A stretch of 64,000 nt of DNA, from assembly GCA_964454645.1 (NCBI GenBank), contig CAYVTM010000005.1, positions 124,001-188,000 of the forward strand. The letters are read 5' to 3'. Every line of letters begins with the position of its first letter. The first letter of the stretch is position 1. Source of the DNA: CAYVTM01 sp964454645 (GTDB lineage Bacteria; Bacteroidota; Bacteroidia; Sphingobacteriales; Sphingobacteriaceae). The position numbers and the translations under genes are program-made. Below are positions 18,726 through 28,348 of the stretch, piece after piece. The notes beneath the pieces were generated by a model. It was not told the origin of the DNA. It searched no databases and saw only the letters and a program-made list of their open reading frames with translations.

Positions 18726-19547
18726 TTAAGTTGCAACATTATCTTTTAAATATAATTTTAATTCTTCTTCCGACCATTTTTTTTCCAAAGGAATCATCCT
18801 GTCTGTGTCTGCAAAAGCAGGGGGTTTCGACTTTGCCGTAATGCGTATATAATGATGATTGAATACACCCAGGGCAATGTGACAAGGTTGAATATCCCCC
18901 TGTTCCATATTTCTTTTCTTCGAACGAATGTATAAGTCGAAGTCGGCAGCCTGAATACGTTCATCCCAATACCCCAGCTTTTCCAATGCAATACGATTGA
19001 ATACAACCGAGTTTCCGACAAACCCTTCTATTACCTTATTCTTAAATAGCTGCTCGCGTCGGGTATTGAACTGCTCCCAGTTCCCATACATTAAACGATG
19101 CATCAGCAATAATGTTCTTCGGTTTATTCCTATTCTGCTGATAAAATTCTTGATAAGCTTCCATCTCCGTCCTAAGTGCTTTGTAGCCGCCGGATTCTCC
19201 ACACGTTCGATCCCGCATACGGTTATTAAGTCCAGTCCGTTTACCTGCATACATTCCAGCAGTTTCCAGTCCCATTGCGGGCAAACAATTATATCATTGT
19301 TAAGAAAAGCAAGAGTGTCGAAACGAGCAGCTTTGATTCCCTGATTCTGACAATAGGGATACGAATAATTAGCTTCATTACGAATCACTACAGCTCCCTC
19401 CTGCTCGAAAAATTCGCATGTACCATCGTCCGAACAGTTATCAATAATGATTAACTCGAAGGGATTTACAGTATATTTTCTTAAATTTTCAAGAAATAGT
19501 TTGTTCATATCCAGTTGATTATGAACGGCTGTGATAATGCTGAGCAT
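18726..19547 (-). CDS. Family 2 glycosyltransferase
   Basis: 273 residues of a GT-A fold: SIITAVHNQ at the N terminus, ELIIIDNCSDDGT (nucleotide-sugar pocket), FLNNDIIVC in the place of the DxD metal motif, and FNRIALEKLGYWDERIQAADFDLYIR, a typical acceptor-side block with a catalytic Asp. Likely builds a surface glycan from a nucleotide sugar in the cytoplasm. It is divergent from the MsbA-like exporter (98 bp between starts), a pairing common around lipopolysaccharide genes, but no other glycan genes are next to it. Confidence 0.88.
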   Translation of the reverse strand: MLSIITAVHNQLDMNKLFLENLRKYTVNPFELIIIDNCSDDGTCEFFEQEGAVVIRNEANYSYPYCQNQGIKAARFDTLAFLNNDIIVCPQWDWKLLECMQVNGLDLITVCGIERVENPAATKHLGRRWKLIKNFISRIGINRRTLLLMHRLMYGNWEQFNTRREQLFKNKVIEGFVGNSVVFNRIALEKLGYWDERIQAADFDLYIRSKKRNMEQGDIQPCHIALGVFNHHYIRITAKSKPPAFADTDRMIPLEKKWSEEELKLYLKDNVAT

Positions 19548-19645
19548 CCTTTTAAACTTTCGGTAAAGATAGTATTTATCTGTATTATTGATTGTACCGG
19601 ATTCTATGGGATAATAAAAATATACTAAATTGCGCAGATATTACA

Positions 19646-21472
19646 ATGAAGATCTATTTTAAACTACTTGCCTTTGCTAAACCTTATTCGAGGTTCGTCC
19701 CCAAATATGCGGTCTTGGCTGTATTGGCGGTCGTCTTCGGGCTTCTCAATTTCACTTTATTGATTCCTCTTTTGAATGTTATTTTCGAAAAAGTAGAAAT
19801 CAGAGAAATTACTGCCAAACCCGAATTCGCTTTAAACATCGAATATTTTAAAGATCTTTTCAATCATTATTTTTCTATTGTATTTAATCGCTACGGGCAA
19901 TCGGGAGCTTTGCAATTTGTATGTGCCGTGATTATATTTTCGGTTCTCTTGGCAAACACTTTCCGCTATTGGTCGCAGCGTGTACTCACCTCCATGCGTA
20001 CCTATGTCGTAAAAAATATCCGCGAAAGCTTGTTTTACAAAATCACCGACTTGCATGTAGGCTATTTTCAAGGACAACGGAAAGGAGATCTGATGTCGAG
20101 CTTATCGAACGATGTTAATGAAATTGAAAATTCAGTAGTGAGTTCAGTACAGGTAATCTTTCGGGAGCCCCTCATGATTATCGGCTATATTATTTTATTG
20201 TTTACCATGAGTGTTGAGCTTACGCTCTTTACTTTATTGGTGCTTCCTGTATCCGGGCTGGTAATTACGGGTATTTCACGACAATTACGCAAACAGGCAA
20301 CAACCGGACAAGAACTCCTGGGAAATATACTGAGCATTATCGAAGAGACGATTTCGGGAATACGCATCATCAAAGCTTTCAATGCACAAGCCTATGTAAA
20401 GGAAAAGTTTGATCAACAGAACGGACGTTATCGCGGAATTTTGAAATCGATGTGGAATAAAAGAGAATTGGCATCTCCGGTTTCTGAGTTTTTAGGTGTA
20501 AGTGTGGTTATTGGGGTATTGCTGTATGGAGGACAAATGGTTCTCGAGAATGAATCGGAACTGAACGCAAGTGAATTTATTACCTATATTATTTTATTCT
20601 CCCAAATATTAGTCCCTGCCAAAAATATTTCTTCCGCCATTACAAATATTCAAAGAGGTATTGCTTCGGGAGAACGTATTTTTAAAATTTTGGAAAATGA
20701 TATTGCTATTACCGAAAAACCAAATGCAATCGATAAAAAAGATTTTACCGGGTGCATCGGATATAAAAATGTTTACTTCCGATATAGTGATCATGATGTA
20801 TTGAAAAATATCAACCTTACCATACCGAAGGGACAGACCATCGCCCTGGTCGGACAGTCGGGGGCGGGCAAATCTACCATGGCCGATTTGTTGCCGCGTT
20901 TTTATGATGTCAGCGGCGGAGCTATTACTATTGACGGAGTAGATGTACGCGATATGAAATTACAGGACCTGAATCATCTCTTGGGTATTGTTACTCAGGA
21001 ATCAATTTTATTTAACGATACGATTTTTAAAAACATCGCTTTCGGAATGGATAATGTTTCTGAAGAAGCGGTGATTGAAGCGGCGAAGATTGCCAATGCT
21101 CATGAATTTATTTCGAAAATGGAGGAAGGTTATCAGACCAATATCGGCGATAGAGGAAGCCGATTGTCTGGTGGGCAAAGACAACGTCTTTCCATTGCCC
21201 GGGCAGTACTAAAAAATCCACCGATATTAATTTTGGATGAAGCGACCTCCGCATTGGATACCGGGTCGGAGCGTTTAGTACAAGACGCTATTCAGAACCT
21301 GATGAAAAACCGGACTTCAGTTGTCATTGCACATCGTTTATCTACCATTCAATATGCCGACCAGATTATCGTCATGCAGGACGGAGAAATAAAAGAGCGG
21401 GGAAAACATTCGGAGTTAATTGCGCAGGAAGGGATCTATAAAAAGCTGTCCGATATGCAGGCTTTTGTATAA
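19646..21472 (+). CDS. MsbA-type ABC exporter (permease-ATPase fusion)
   Basis: 608 residues from the ATG at 19646, which begins MKIYFKLLAFAKPYSRF; the longer frame from 19592 adds 18 residues without family likeness. Six transmembrane helices cover about 15-330; the ATPase domain has Walker A GQSGAGKST near residue 402, Q-loop TQESILFNDT, signature LSGGQRQRLSIARA, Walker B ILILDEATSALD and H-loop IAHRLSTI. Family members flip lipid A core or other lipids, or export drugs, in the inner membrane as homodimers. Lipid A export is likely given the lpx genes, but this cannot be proven without comparison. Converges with hflX (6 bp between stops). Confidence 0.9.
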   Translation: MKIYFKLLAFAKPYSRFVPKYAVLAVLAVVFGLLNFTLLIPLLNVIFEKVEIREITAKPEFALNIEYFKDLFNHYFSIVFNRYGQSGALQFVCAVIIFSVLLANTFRYWSQRVLTSMRTYVVKNIRESLFYKITDLHVGYFQGQRKGDLMSSLSNDVNEIENSVVSSVQVIFREPLMIIGYIILLFTMSVELTLFTLLVLPVSGLVITGISRQLRKQATTGQELLGNILSIIEETISGIRIIKAFNAQAYVKEKFDQQNGRYRGILKSMWNKRELASPVSEFLGVSVVIGVLLYGGQMVLENESELNASEFITYIILFSQILVPAKNISSAITNIQRGIASGERIFKILENDIAITEKPNAIDKKDFTGCIGYKNVYFRYSDHDVLKNINLTIPKGQTIALVGQSGAGKSTMADLLPRFYDVSGGAITIDGVDVRDMKLQDLNHLLGIVTQESILFNDTIFKNIAFGMDNVSEEAVIEAAKIANAHEFISKMEEGYQTNIGDRGSRLSGGQRQRLSIARAVLKNPPILILDEATSALDTGSERLVQDAIQNLMKNRTSVVIAHRLSTIQYADQIIVMQDGEIKERGKHSELIAQEGIYKKLSDMQAFV

Positions 21473-21478
21473 GTAAAT

Positions 21479-22645
21479 TTAGTACAGCAACTTATCATAA
21501 GGATAACGATTCACATGCAATTCTTTTACTTTCTCATATAATAAAGCACGAAATTCGTCGACATTTTCTTTATGCATAGCAGAAATAAAGATTGCCGGAG
21601 TATTCGTCTTAGCCATCCATGAATTTTTAAAATCTTCAATCGACATATCTCCCTCATCATGACGATAGGCATCAATTTTATTGAACACCATAATAATCGG
21701 CTTGACAAGTGCACCTAACTCTTTCAGCGTTTCATTTACCACTCCTATATGGTCTTCAAAATTCGGATGAGAGATATCAACTACATGCAATAGAATATCG
21801 GCATCCTGAACTTCCGATAAAGTAGACTTAAATGATTCGATTAAATGATGGGGTAGCTTCCGGATAAATCCTACCGTATCGGAAAGTAAGAAAGGAAGGT
21901 TATCAATCACTACTTTACGAACGGTTGTATCGAGTGTAGCGAACAATTTATTTTCGGCGAATACTTCCGATTTGCTAAGCATATTCATAATCGTAGATTT
22001 TCCCACATTGGTATAACCTACTAAGGCAACCCGTATTAATTCAATACGATTCTTGCGTTGTGTTTCATTCTGACGATTGATCTGGCGCAGTTTCTCCTTC
22101 AGCAAAGAAATTTTTGTTAAGATAATTCTTCGGTCGGTTTCTATTTGCGTTTCCCCGGGACCACGCATACCAATACCTCCTTTTTGCCGCTCCAGATGTG
22201 TCCACATCCGGGTCAATCGGGGCAGAAGATATTGATATTGCGCAAGCTCTACCTGCGTCTTAGCCTGAGCCGTTTGAGCCCTGCTTGCAAAAATATCGAG
22301 AATCAAATTCGCACGATCCAATATCTTACATTGTAATTCGCGTTCTATATTACGCAACTGCGAAGGACTTAACTCATCATCAAAAATAACCAGATCGATT
22401 TCTTCAGCATGAATAAAATCGTTAATTTCTTCGAGCTTTCCTTTCCCTACATAGGTCCGGATATCGGGCTTCGACACTCTTTGTGTGAAGTAACGTATGG
22501 TTTGCGCTCCGGCAGTCTCCGCTAAAAATGCTAACTCATCGAGATATTCCTTTTCCTGCTCTTCGGTCTCGTCGGGCGTAATGATTCCAACTAAAATTGC
22601 TTTCTCTTGTTTTATTCCCGTTTCAAATACACGCGTCCAGGCCAT
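21479..22645 (-). CDS. hflX: Ribosome-associated GTPase HflX
   Basis: 388 residues. HflX splits stalled 70S ribosomes under stress. The N-terminal nucleotide-binding subdomain includes IRTYVGKGKLEEI and VIFDDELSPSQLRNIE; the coiled-coil linker contains RMWTHLERQKGGIGMRGPGE and GETQIETDRR; the G domain has G1 GYTNVGKST, G3 DTVGFIRKLPHHLIESFKS and G4 FNKID. All are typical and complete. ATG at 22645. The membrane cytochrome gene ends 23 bp beyond the start on the same strand, so hflX is downstream of it and may be read with it. Confidence 0.96.
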   Translation of the reverse strand: MAWTRVFETGIKQEKAILVGIITPDETEEQEKEYLDELAFLAETAGAQTIRYFTQRVSKPDIRTYVGKGKLEEINDFIHAEEIDLVIFDDELSPSQLRNIERELQCKILDRANLILDIFASRAQTAQAKTQVELAQYQYLLPRLTRMWTHLERQKGGIGMRGPGETQIETDRRIILTKISLLKEKLRQINRQNETQRKNRIELIRVALVGYTNVGKSTIMNMLSKSEVFAENKLFATLDTTVRKVVIDNLPFLLSDTVGFIRKLPHHLIESFKSTLSEVQDADILLHVVDISHPNFEDHIGVVNETLKELGALVKPIIMVFNKIDAYRHDEGDMSIEDFKNSWMAKTNTPAIFISAMHKENVDEFRALLYEKVKELHVNRYPYDKLLY

Positions 22646-22668
22646 AACCTCCCACCTTTAATAAATAT

Positions 22669-23316
22669 TTAATTTCTTAATGTCTTAACATATTCTGCTA
22701 CTACCTGAATTTCGTATTCCGATAATTGATCGGAGTAAGGTTCCATCGTTCCTCTTCCCTGAGAAATCACATGAATCAACGAATCATCCGCTAATACAGA
22801 AGTAGAAAGGAAGGTCGATCCGGTTAAACCTTTATCCCCGTCACCGCCATGACACTTAAAACATAAATTTACATAAATCTTTTTTCCATGTAATACCGCA
22901 TCATATTCCGGATCAGCCGAATTCTCGATAATAGAACTTACATCTTCTTTCCCTGCACCCAATCCAATATCCTTACTTTCGGAGATGGCGAATACATACA
23001 AAAATAAAAAAGACGTAATTACAGCCAGCATCTTGCTGTTCTTCTTAAACGCAATAATTCCTAATGCTATACCCACTATTACCAACAGTAGTTTCAAATG
23101 AAACCAGCCTCCGATATTGCCCATTCCTATATTCGCAACTAAATAAATACCCGAAAGCAAAAATGCTGTACTGATAATCATTCCCGGAATTCTACCTATC
23201 TTTTTGTATTTCTCCAATTGCGCTGATTTATTCCATAACAATAGAATTGTTTTAACCAGAAAATCGAGCAAAAACAAACTCGCAAAGACATAATGGATTG
23301 TTTTAATAGTAGCCAT
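22669..23316 (-). CDS. SirB2-like membrane domain fused to a mono-haem cytochrome c
   Basis: 215 residues from ATG 23316 (an upstream codon at 23325 adds three residues). The first about 115 residues hold four hydrophobic helices with IHYVFASLFLLDFLVKTILL, resembling the SirB2 family. The C-terminal part is a class I cytochrome c with one haem site CFKCH (Cys about 152, His about 156), GDGDKGLTGS, the axial Met candidate in RGTMEPYSDQLSEYEIQVVAEYVKTL. It is an electron carrier tethered to the inner membrane with haem on the periplasmic side. A -7 element TATCTTTG lies 17 bp upstream of the start. Electron partners cannot be identified. Confidence 0.85.
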   Translation of the reverse strand: MATIKTIHYVFASLFLLDFLVKTILLLWNKSAQLEKYKKIGRIPGMIISTAFLLSGIYLVANIGMGNIGGWFHLKLLLVIVGIALGIIAFKKNSKMLAVITSFLFLYVFAISESKDIGLGAGKEDVSSIIENSADPEYDAVLHGKKIYVNLCFKCHGGDGDKGLTGSTFLSTSVLADDSLIHVISQGRGTMEPYSDQLSEYEIQVVAEYVKTLRN

Positions 23317-23332
23317 ACTTAACAAATTTGTT

Positions 23333-23340
23333 CAAAGATA
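23333..23340 (-). promoter_or_regulatory. Bacteroidota -7 element (TATCTTTG) for the membrane cytochrome gene
   Basis: Exact TAnnTTTG on the minus strand, 16 bases before the ATG. No -33 TTTG at 19 bases is visible. Confidence 0.4.
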
Positions 23341-23397
23341 AACTTAATGTACAATATGTCCTATTTTTAATCCGCAAATGATTAAAAAGTAATAAAA

Positions 23398-23427
23398 TAA
23401 ACCTCCCATTCAAAAACAGGAGGTTTA
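23398..23427 (-). terminator. Intrinsic terminator of the small secreted-protein gene
   Basis: A perfect 9-bp stem (23398-23406 with 23419-23427) with a 12-base loop, 26 bases after the stop at 23453. On the minus strand it is followed by a T-rich run (TTTTATTACTTTTT). Confidence 0.75.
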
Positions 23428-23452
23428 ACCAAAAAATTGAAAATGAAAAATC

Positions 23453-23815
23453 TTACTCAATCAGTTTAAAATGTAGCTTTACCCGGTACAGTGCGGGGTC
23501 AAATTTAGCGATGTCTTTTACGCACATTTTCTCTAATTCCTTTACTACATACTCTTTCACTTGCTTGTTGCTTTCGTTGGTTTGCAATACATGAATTTCT
23601 CCGGCCTCATTCATTTCAAATTCTACCAGTACCGTAGCTTCCGAAATATTTGATTTTCCCAGCTGAGGCGAACACACTCGCTCTTTGATAAGTTTTCCCA
23701 TTTCAACGGAAGCCGCTCCGTTCGCAGTCGCCAAACCCGAAGCTTCTCCGGCATTCGCATTACCCGCTACACCCAATAGCAGTGGGAATAGCAGCGTGAA
23801 CAATTTAATTTGCAT
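23453..23815 (-). CDS. Small secreted protein with a TonB C-terminal-like fold
   Basis: 120 residues with a signal peptide (cut near NANAGEA, about residue 22). The mature part has ATVLVEFEMNEAGEIHVLQTN and ends FDPALYRVKLHFKLIE, the alternating strand pattern of short TonB_C-like proteins found in Bacteroidota, with two Cys (in RVCSPQL and EKMCVKD) that may pair. It has no TonB membrane anchor or proline-rich linker, so it is not an energy-transducing TonB. A monocistronic gene: own -7 element upstream (23853) and own terminator downstream. Role unknown. Confidence 0.7.
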   Translation of the reverse strand: MQIKLFTLLFPLLLGVAGNANAGEASGLATANGAASVEMGKLIKERVCSPQLGKSNISEATVLVEFEMNEAGEIHVLQTNESNKQVKEYVVKELEKMCVKDIAKFDPALYRVKLHFKLIE

Positions 23816-23852
23816 ATTTATTTAGTATTAGGTGAACAATCTTTCGACAGCA

Positions 23853-23860
23853 CAAAATTA
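23853..23860 (-). promoter_or_regulatory. Bacteroidota -7 element (TAATTTTG) for the small secreted-protein gene
   Basis: TAnnTTTG on the minus strand, 37 bases before the ATG at 23815. The -33 box is not evident. Confidence 0.35.
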
Positions 23861-24027
23861 TTTCGACCCTATTAAAATCATGTTCTTTTTTTGTAATGAT
23901 ATCGGTACAGACATGTAAAATAAAAGATACTGTAACAGACATGATAGGCAGCTCTTTATAGAGATCGGGCAGGGAGTTGATTATTCCTTAATGAAATTTT
24001 TTATATTTAGATTTTAATTTCTAAACT

Positions 24028-27027
24028 ATGTACAGAAAATATCCCCTTCTTACTCTATTACTTTTTCTTTCTATACAAAGTATTGCCCAGGAGACTTTCC
24101 CGATAAATGGTGTTCAGGATGTACATGCAAACTATTATAGTTTCATCCATGCACGTATTGTTCCTGATCCGGAAAATGTGATTGAGAACGGAACCATGGT
24201 CATCAAAGATGGAATCATCGAAATGCTTGGGACAGGAATAAACCCTCCAAAGGGTTCTGTTGTGATCGACCTGAAAGGGAAAAGCATCTACCCCTCGTTC
24301 ATAGATCCCTATACGAATTACGGTATTCCCGAAGAGAAAGCAAAGCGTAAGGAAGGGCCGCAATTTATTTCGAATAAGCCGGGTGCCTACAATTGGAACG
24401 AAGCTATACGGCCCGAATACAATGCCGCCGACAATTTTGTCTTTGATGAAAAAAAATCCGAAGAGCTTCGTAAAGTCGGTTTCGGCTATGTTTTAAGCTT
24501 CAGCAGAGATGGTATTGCAAGGGGAAATTCGGTATTGGTGAGCTTAGCGGTCAAACGTGAAAACGAATTGATTATCAGGAAAGATTTGATGGCTCATTTT
24601 TCTTTTAGCAGAGGTTCCTCCTCCCAGGATTACCCTTCATCCCTGATGGGAAGCATTGCTTTATTGCGTCAGAGTTTGTATGATGCAATTTGGTATAAAG
24701 GATTGAAAAATCCTGCTGAAATGAATTTATCGCTGGAAGCATTGGGTAAACAAATGAATATGCCCAAAATATTTGAAGCAAGCGATGTGTATGATATTTT
24801 CCGCGCACAAAAAATCGCCGAGGAATTTAATACTACTTTCATCTATAAGTCGGCAGGCAACGATTACCAGCGCCTGCAAGAATTAGCGAAATTAAATGTG
24901 GATATTATTGTTCCGCTTAATTTTCCGCCAGCTTATGATGTGGAAGATCGTTTGGAAGCGATGAATATTTCCTATTCGGATTTAAAGAGATGGGAACTCG
25001 CTCCTTACAATCCTGCCTTTCTCGAAGATCATAATATTCGTTTTTCTTTTACAAGCTCCGACTTAAAAAACACTTCTGATTTTTTAAAGCAGGTTCGCGT
25101 GGCGGTAGCAAAGGGCCTTTCAGAAAAAGTAGCCTTAAAAGCTTTGACGGTTCATCCTGCACAGCTGCTTAAAATAGCGGATCGGGCAGGTACTTTACAC
25201 CTGGGCCTGGATGCGAATTTTATCATTACCTCAGGTAATATTTTTGAGGAGGATGTAGAAATTTATCAGAACTGGATTAAAGGAGAACCCTATATAATTA
25301 AACAAGCTCCCGGGGAAGATATTCGCGGAAACTATCGATTAGTAATAGGAAATATTGATAACTATCAATTAATAATCTCCGGCAATATTGATAAGCCCGA
25401 TGCAGAATTGATGGGTGTTGAGGATAGTATCAGGATAAAAACTTATATATCCCGCCATGCATCTTTCATCAATTTAATTTTTGAATTACCCGAGACGATA
25501 AACAAAGGCAAGCTTCGTTTAAGCGGTACGGTTAGTGGCGATAGTCTGTTGAACTTTAAAGGTGAAGCCAATCGTTTCGATGGAAGTATAATCCCATGGT
25601 CGGCAGTACGTATAAAAACTTTTGAAGAGAACAAAAAGAAAAAGAAGGAAGCCGAAGTGGAAAATCCGCCAGGAAAGATTACCTATCCTTTTTCAGCTTA
25701 CGGATGGACCGATGCGCCGAAGGCAGAGCGAATTTTATTTAAGCATGCAACGGTATGGACGAATGAAGCGGATGGGATTCTGGAGGATACCGATGTATTG
25801 ACCGATGGAGGAAAAATTATTCAGATAAGTAAAAATATTCCCAACCATAACGCAAAAATTATTGATGCAAGAGGCAAACATATTACTCCGGGAATTATCG
25901 ATGAACACTCGCACATCGCTATTACACGTGGGGTAAACGAAGGGACACAGTCGAACTCGGCAGAAGTGCGCATCGGAGATGTCATCAATCCGAATGATAT
26001 TAATATTTACCGGCAACTTTCGGGCGGCGTAACGACCTCGCAGTTATTGCACGGTTCTGCAAATGCTATAGGCGGTCAATCGGCATTGATAAAATTACGT
26101 TGGGGAAAATCGCCCGAAGAAATGAAATTCGAAAATGCCGATGGCTTTATAAAATTTGCGTTGGGAGAAAATGTAAAACAATCGAATTGGGGTGAACAAA
26201 ACCGCATACGCTTTCCGCAAACCCGAATGGGTGTTGAGCAGGTTTATATCGATGCCTTTACCCGTGCAAAAGAATACCAGCAGAAATTGAACAGAGCAAA
26301 CAAAGCCAATGTTCGCCGCGACCTGGAATTGGATGCCCTGGTAGAAATATTGAACGGGAAACGCTTTATCACTTGTCATTCCTATGTACAATCCGAAATA
26401 AATATGTTGATGAAAGTTGCCGATTCGATGGGATTTAAAGTGAATACCTTTACACATATCTTAGAAGGATATAAAGTTGCAGATAAAATGAAAGCACATG
26501 GCGCGGGGGCTTCAACCTTCTCGGACTGGTGGGCATATAAATATGAAGTGATCGATGCAATCCCTTATAACGGGGCTATTATGCATAAGGCCGGGCTTAC
26601 CACTGCATTTAATTCGGATGATGCCGAGATGGCAAGACGCTTGAACCAGGAAGCTGCCAAAGCAATGTTGTATGGTAATCTATCGAACGAAGATGCTTTG
26701 AAATTAGTAACTCTAAACCCTGCAAAACTATTACATATCGATCATCGTGTGGGAAGCATTAAATCCGGTAAAGATGCGGATCTCGTGCTTTGGTCAGACC
26801 ATCCTTTATCCATTTATGCAAAAGCAGAGAAGACCCTGGTAGATGGGATTATCTATTACGATTCGGAAAAAGATGCAATGCTGCAAAAAGAAATTGCTGC
26901 CGAGCGCGAGCGTATTATTCAGAAACTTTTACACGAAAAAAAGATCGGGAGACCTACACAGAAAAATTTTTCTAAAGAACCGGAACTTTACCACTGTGAA
27001 GATTTGGAAAATATTTTTGATTATTAA
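24028..27027 (+). CDS. Secreted two-module amidohydrolase-family protein
   Basis: 999 residues with signal peptide (ends near SIAQ, residue 21). It holds two amidohydrolase-like modules. The first (about 22-420) has the imidazolonepropionase-like rim (GTMVIKDGIIEMLG, ADRAGTLHLGLDANF) but its metal site is lost: where HxH is expected it reads FIDPYTNYG. The second (about 570-999) keeps it: ITPGIIDEHSHIAI (His-Ser-His), TCHSY, FTHILEG and FNSDDAEMARR, consistent with a di-metal hydrolase. The linker region is beta-rich. Substrate unknown; relatives include imidazolonepropionase, dipeptidases and prolidases. The next gene starts 10 bp later and is also amidohydrolase-like. Upstream 212 bp are non-coding. 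Confidence 0.88.
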   Translation: MYRKYPLLTLLLFLSIQSIAQETFPINGVQDVHANYYSFIHARIVPDPENVIENGTMVIKDGIIEMLGTGINPPKGSVVIDLKGKSIYPSFIDPYTNYGIPEEKAKRKEGPQFISNKPGAYNWNEAIRPEYNAADNFVFDEKKSEELRKVGFGYVLSFSRDGIARGNSVLVSLAVKRENELIIRKDLMAHFSFSRGSSSQDYPSSLMGSIALLRQSLYDAIWYKGLKNPAEMNLSLEALGKQMNMPKIFEASDVYDIFRAQKIAEEFNTTFIYKSAGNDYQRLQELAKLNVDIIVPLNFPPAYDVEDRLEAMNISYSDLKRWELAPYNPAFLEDHNIRFSFTSSDLKNTSDFLKQVRVAVAKGLSEKVALKALTVHPAQLLKIADRAGTLHLGLDANFIITSGNIFEEDVEIYQNWIKGEPYIIKQAPGEDIRGNYRLVIGNIDNYQLIISGNIDKPDAELMGVEDSIRIKTYISRHASFINLIFELPETINKGKLRLSGTVSGDSLLNFKGEANRFDGSIIPWSAVRIKTFEENKKKKKEAEVENPPGKITYPFSAYGWTDAPKAERILFKHATVWTNEADGILEDTDVLTDGGKIIQISKNIPNHNAKIIDARGKHITPGIIDEHSHIAITRGVNEGTQSNSAEVRIGDVINPNDINIYRQLSGGVTTSQLLHGSANAIGGQSALIKLRWGKSPEEMKFENADGFIKFALGENVKQSNWGEQNRIRFPQTRMGVEQVYIDAFTRAKEYQQKLNRANKANVRRDLELDALVEILNGKRFITCHSYVQSEINMLMKVADSMGFKVNTFTHILEGYKVADKMKAHGAGASTFSDWWAYKYEVIDAIPYNGAIMHKAGLTTAFNSDDAEMARRLNQEAAKAMLYGNLSNEDALKLVTLNPAKLLHIDHRVGSIKSGKDADLVLWSDHPLSIYAKAEKTLVDGIIYYDSEKDAMLQKEIAAERERIIQKLLHEKKIGRPTQKNFSKEPELYHCEDLENIFDY

Positions 27028-27037
27028 TCGATAAACG

Positions 27038-28348
27038 ATGATGAAGAAAATAATATATACTGCTATCTATACCTCTTGTGTATTAGTGCTGCAATTTTTT
27101 TACAGCTTAAGTGCACAGGCGCAAATTCCCGCTAAAGCTCAAAGCCGGGCGGTAGTGATTTTGGGAGGCACCTTTCATACGGCAGAAGGAAATGTAATTG
27201 AAAATGGATTTATCAGGTTTGATAAAGGTATCATACAATCGATGGGGAGCCTTGATGAGGCAGCCTTTCCGGATACTTCCCATGCAAGAGTAATCCATGC
27301 AGATGGGAAGCATATTTACCCCGGATTTATTGCCTTAAACACCCGACTGGGATTAGAAGAGATTGAAGCCGTGCGTGCCACACTCGATTACCGAGAAACC
27401 GGGAACATCAATCCGAATGTGCGTACACTTACTTCATACAATACCGACTCGCGTATTATTCCTACCGTTCGTTCGAACGGGGTGCTGCTTGCACAGGTTG
27501 TTCCCGAAGGCGGATTAATTCCCGGCACTTCATCCATAATGAAATTAGACGGCTGGAATTGGGAGGATGCTGTATATGCTTCAGACAATGCCATCCACAT
27601 AAATTGGCCGAGTATGCGCATCAGCGCTTCCCGGTGGGCAGCGAAACCCGAAGTACAAAAAGAGAACTACGAAAAAAATACAGGGCTTCTTAAAGTATTT
27701 TTCGATGAAGCAAAAACTTATCAGGATCTAATTCCCGAAACTAAAAATTTACGTTACGAATCTTTTACAGGTGTATTCAAGGGAACAAAAAAATTATTTA
27801 TTCATACCCATTATTCCAAAGACATTCTGGCTGCAATCCATTTCGCAAAATCTTATGGCATTACTCCGGTCATTGTGGGAGGAAATGATGCACATCTGGT
27901 GAAAGAGGAATTGGCACAAAATAATGTTCCGGTGATATTGAGCCAACCCCATAGCTTGCCCCAACGCGAAGACGAAGCGGTCGGCCTTCCGTATCAGCGT
28001 GCAAAAATGTTAAGTGATGCGGGTATTTTGGTTTGTATCAGTATTGACGGAAGCTGGCAACAGCGCAACCTGGCATATATGGCCGGAACGTCTGCGGCTT
28101 ATGGCCTAAGCAAAGAACAAGCCTTGCAAACCATAAGCTTAAACCCTGCAAAGGTATTAGGGATAGATGGGCGAACGGGGAGTCTGGCAATCGGGAAGGA
28201 TGCAACTATTATAATCAGTTCGGGAGATGTATTGGATATGAAATCTTCGCGCATTGAATATGCCTTTATTCAGGGAGCAGGCATCGATTTAGAAAATAAG
28301 CAAAAGGCATTGTATCGTAAGTATGCCGATAAATACGGGATTGAATAA
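27038..28348 (+). CDS. Amidohydrolase-family protein lacking the HxH metal motif
   Basis: 436 residues, signal peptide to about residue 29 (SLSAQAQ). It has the family rim (IRFDKGIIQSMG; SLNPAKVLGIDGRTGSLAIGKDA) and a barrel, but where HxH should be it reads IYPGFIALNTRLGLEEI. A possible His pair appears later in LFIHTHYS. It resembles the N-terminal module of the preceding protein in this loss. Cotranscribed with that gene (10 bp gap). It may be a non-catalytic subunit or a metal-poor enzyme that pairs with the active module; this is inference. Confidence 0.83.
   Translation: MMKKIIYTAIYTSCVLVLQFFYSLSAQAQIPAKAQSRAVVILGGTFHTAEGNVIENGFIRFDKGIIQSMGSLDEAAFPDTSHARVIHADGKHIYPGFIALNTRLGLEEIEAVRATLDYRETGNINPNVRTLTSYNTDSRIIPTVRSNGVLLAQVVPEGGLIPGTSSIMKLDGWNWEDAVYASDNAIHINWPSMRISASRWAAKPEVQKENYEKNTGLLKVFFDEAKTYQDLIPETKNLRYESFTGVFKGTKKLFIHTHYSKDILAAIHFAKSYGITPVIVGGNDAHLVKEELAQNNVPVILSQPHSLPQREDEAVGLPYQRAKMLSDAGILVCISIDGSWQQRNLAYMAGTSAAYGLSKEQALQTISLNPAKVLGIDGRTGSLAIGKDATIIISSGDVLDMKSSRIEYAFIQGAGIDLENKQKALYRKYADKYGIE

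Noticed and set aside
18794..19344. Several frames of 75-115 codons opposite or offset from the glycosyltransferase
   Set aside because: They lie inside the GT2 gene; only the GT2 frame contains recognisable motifs.
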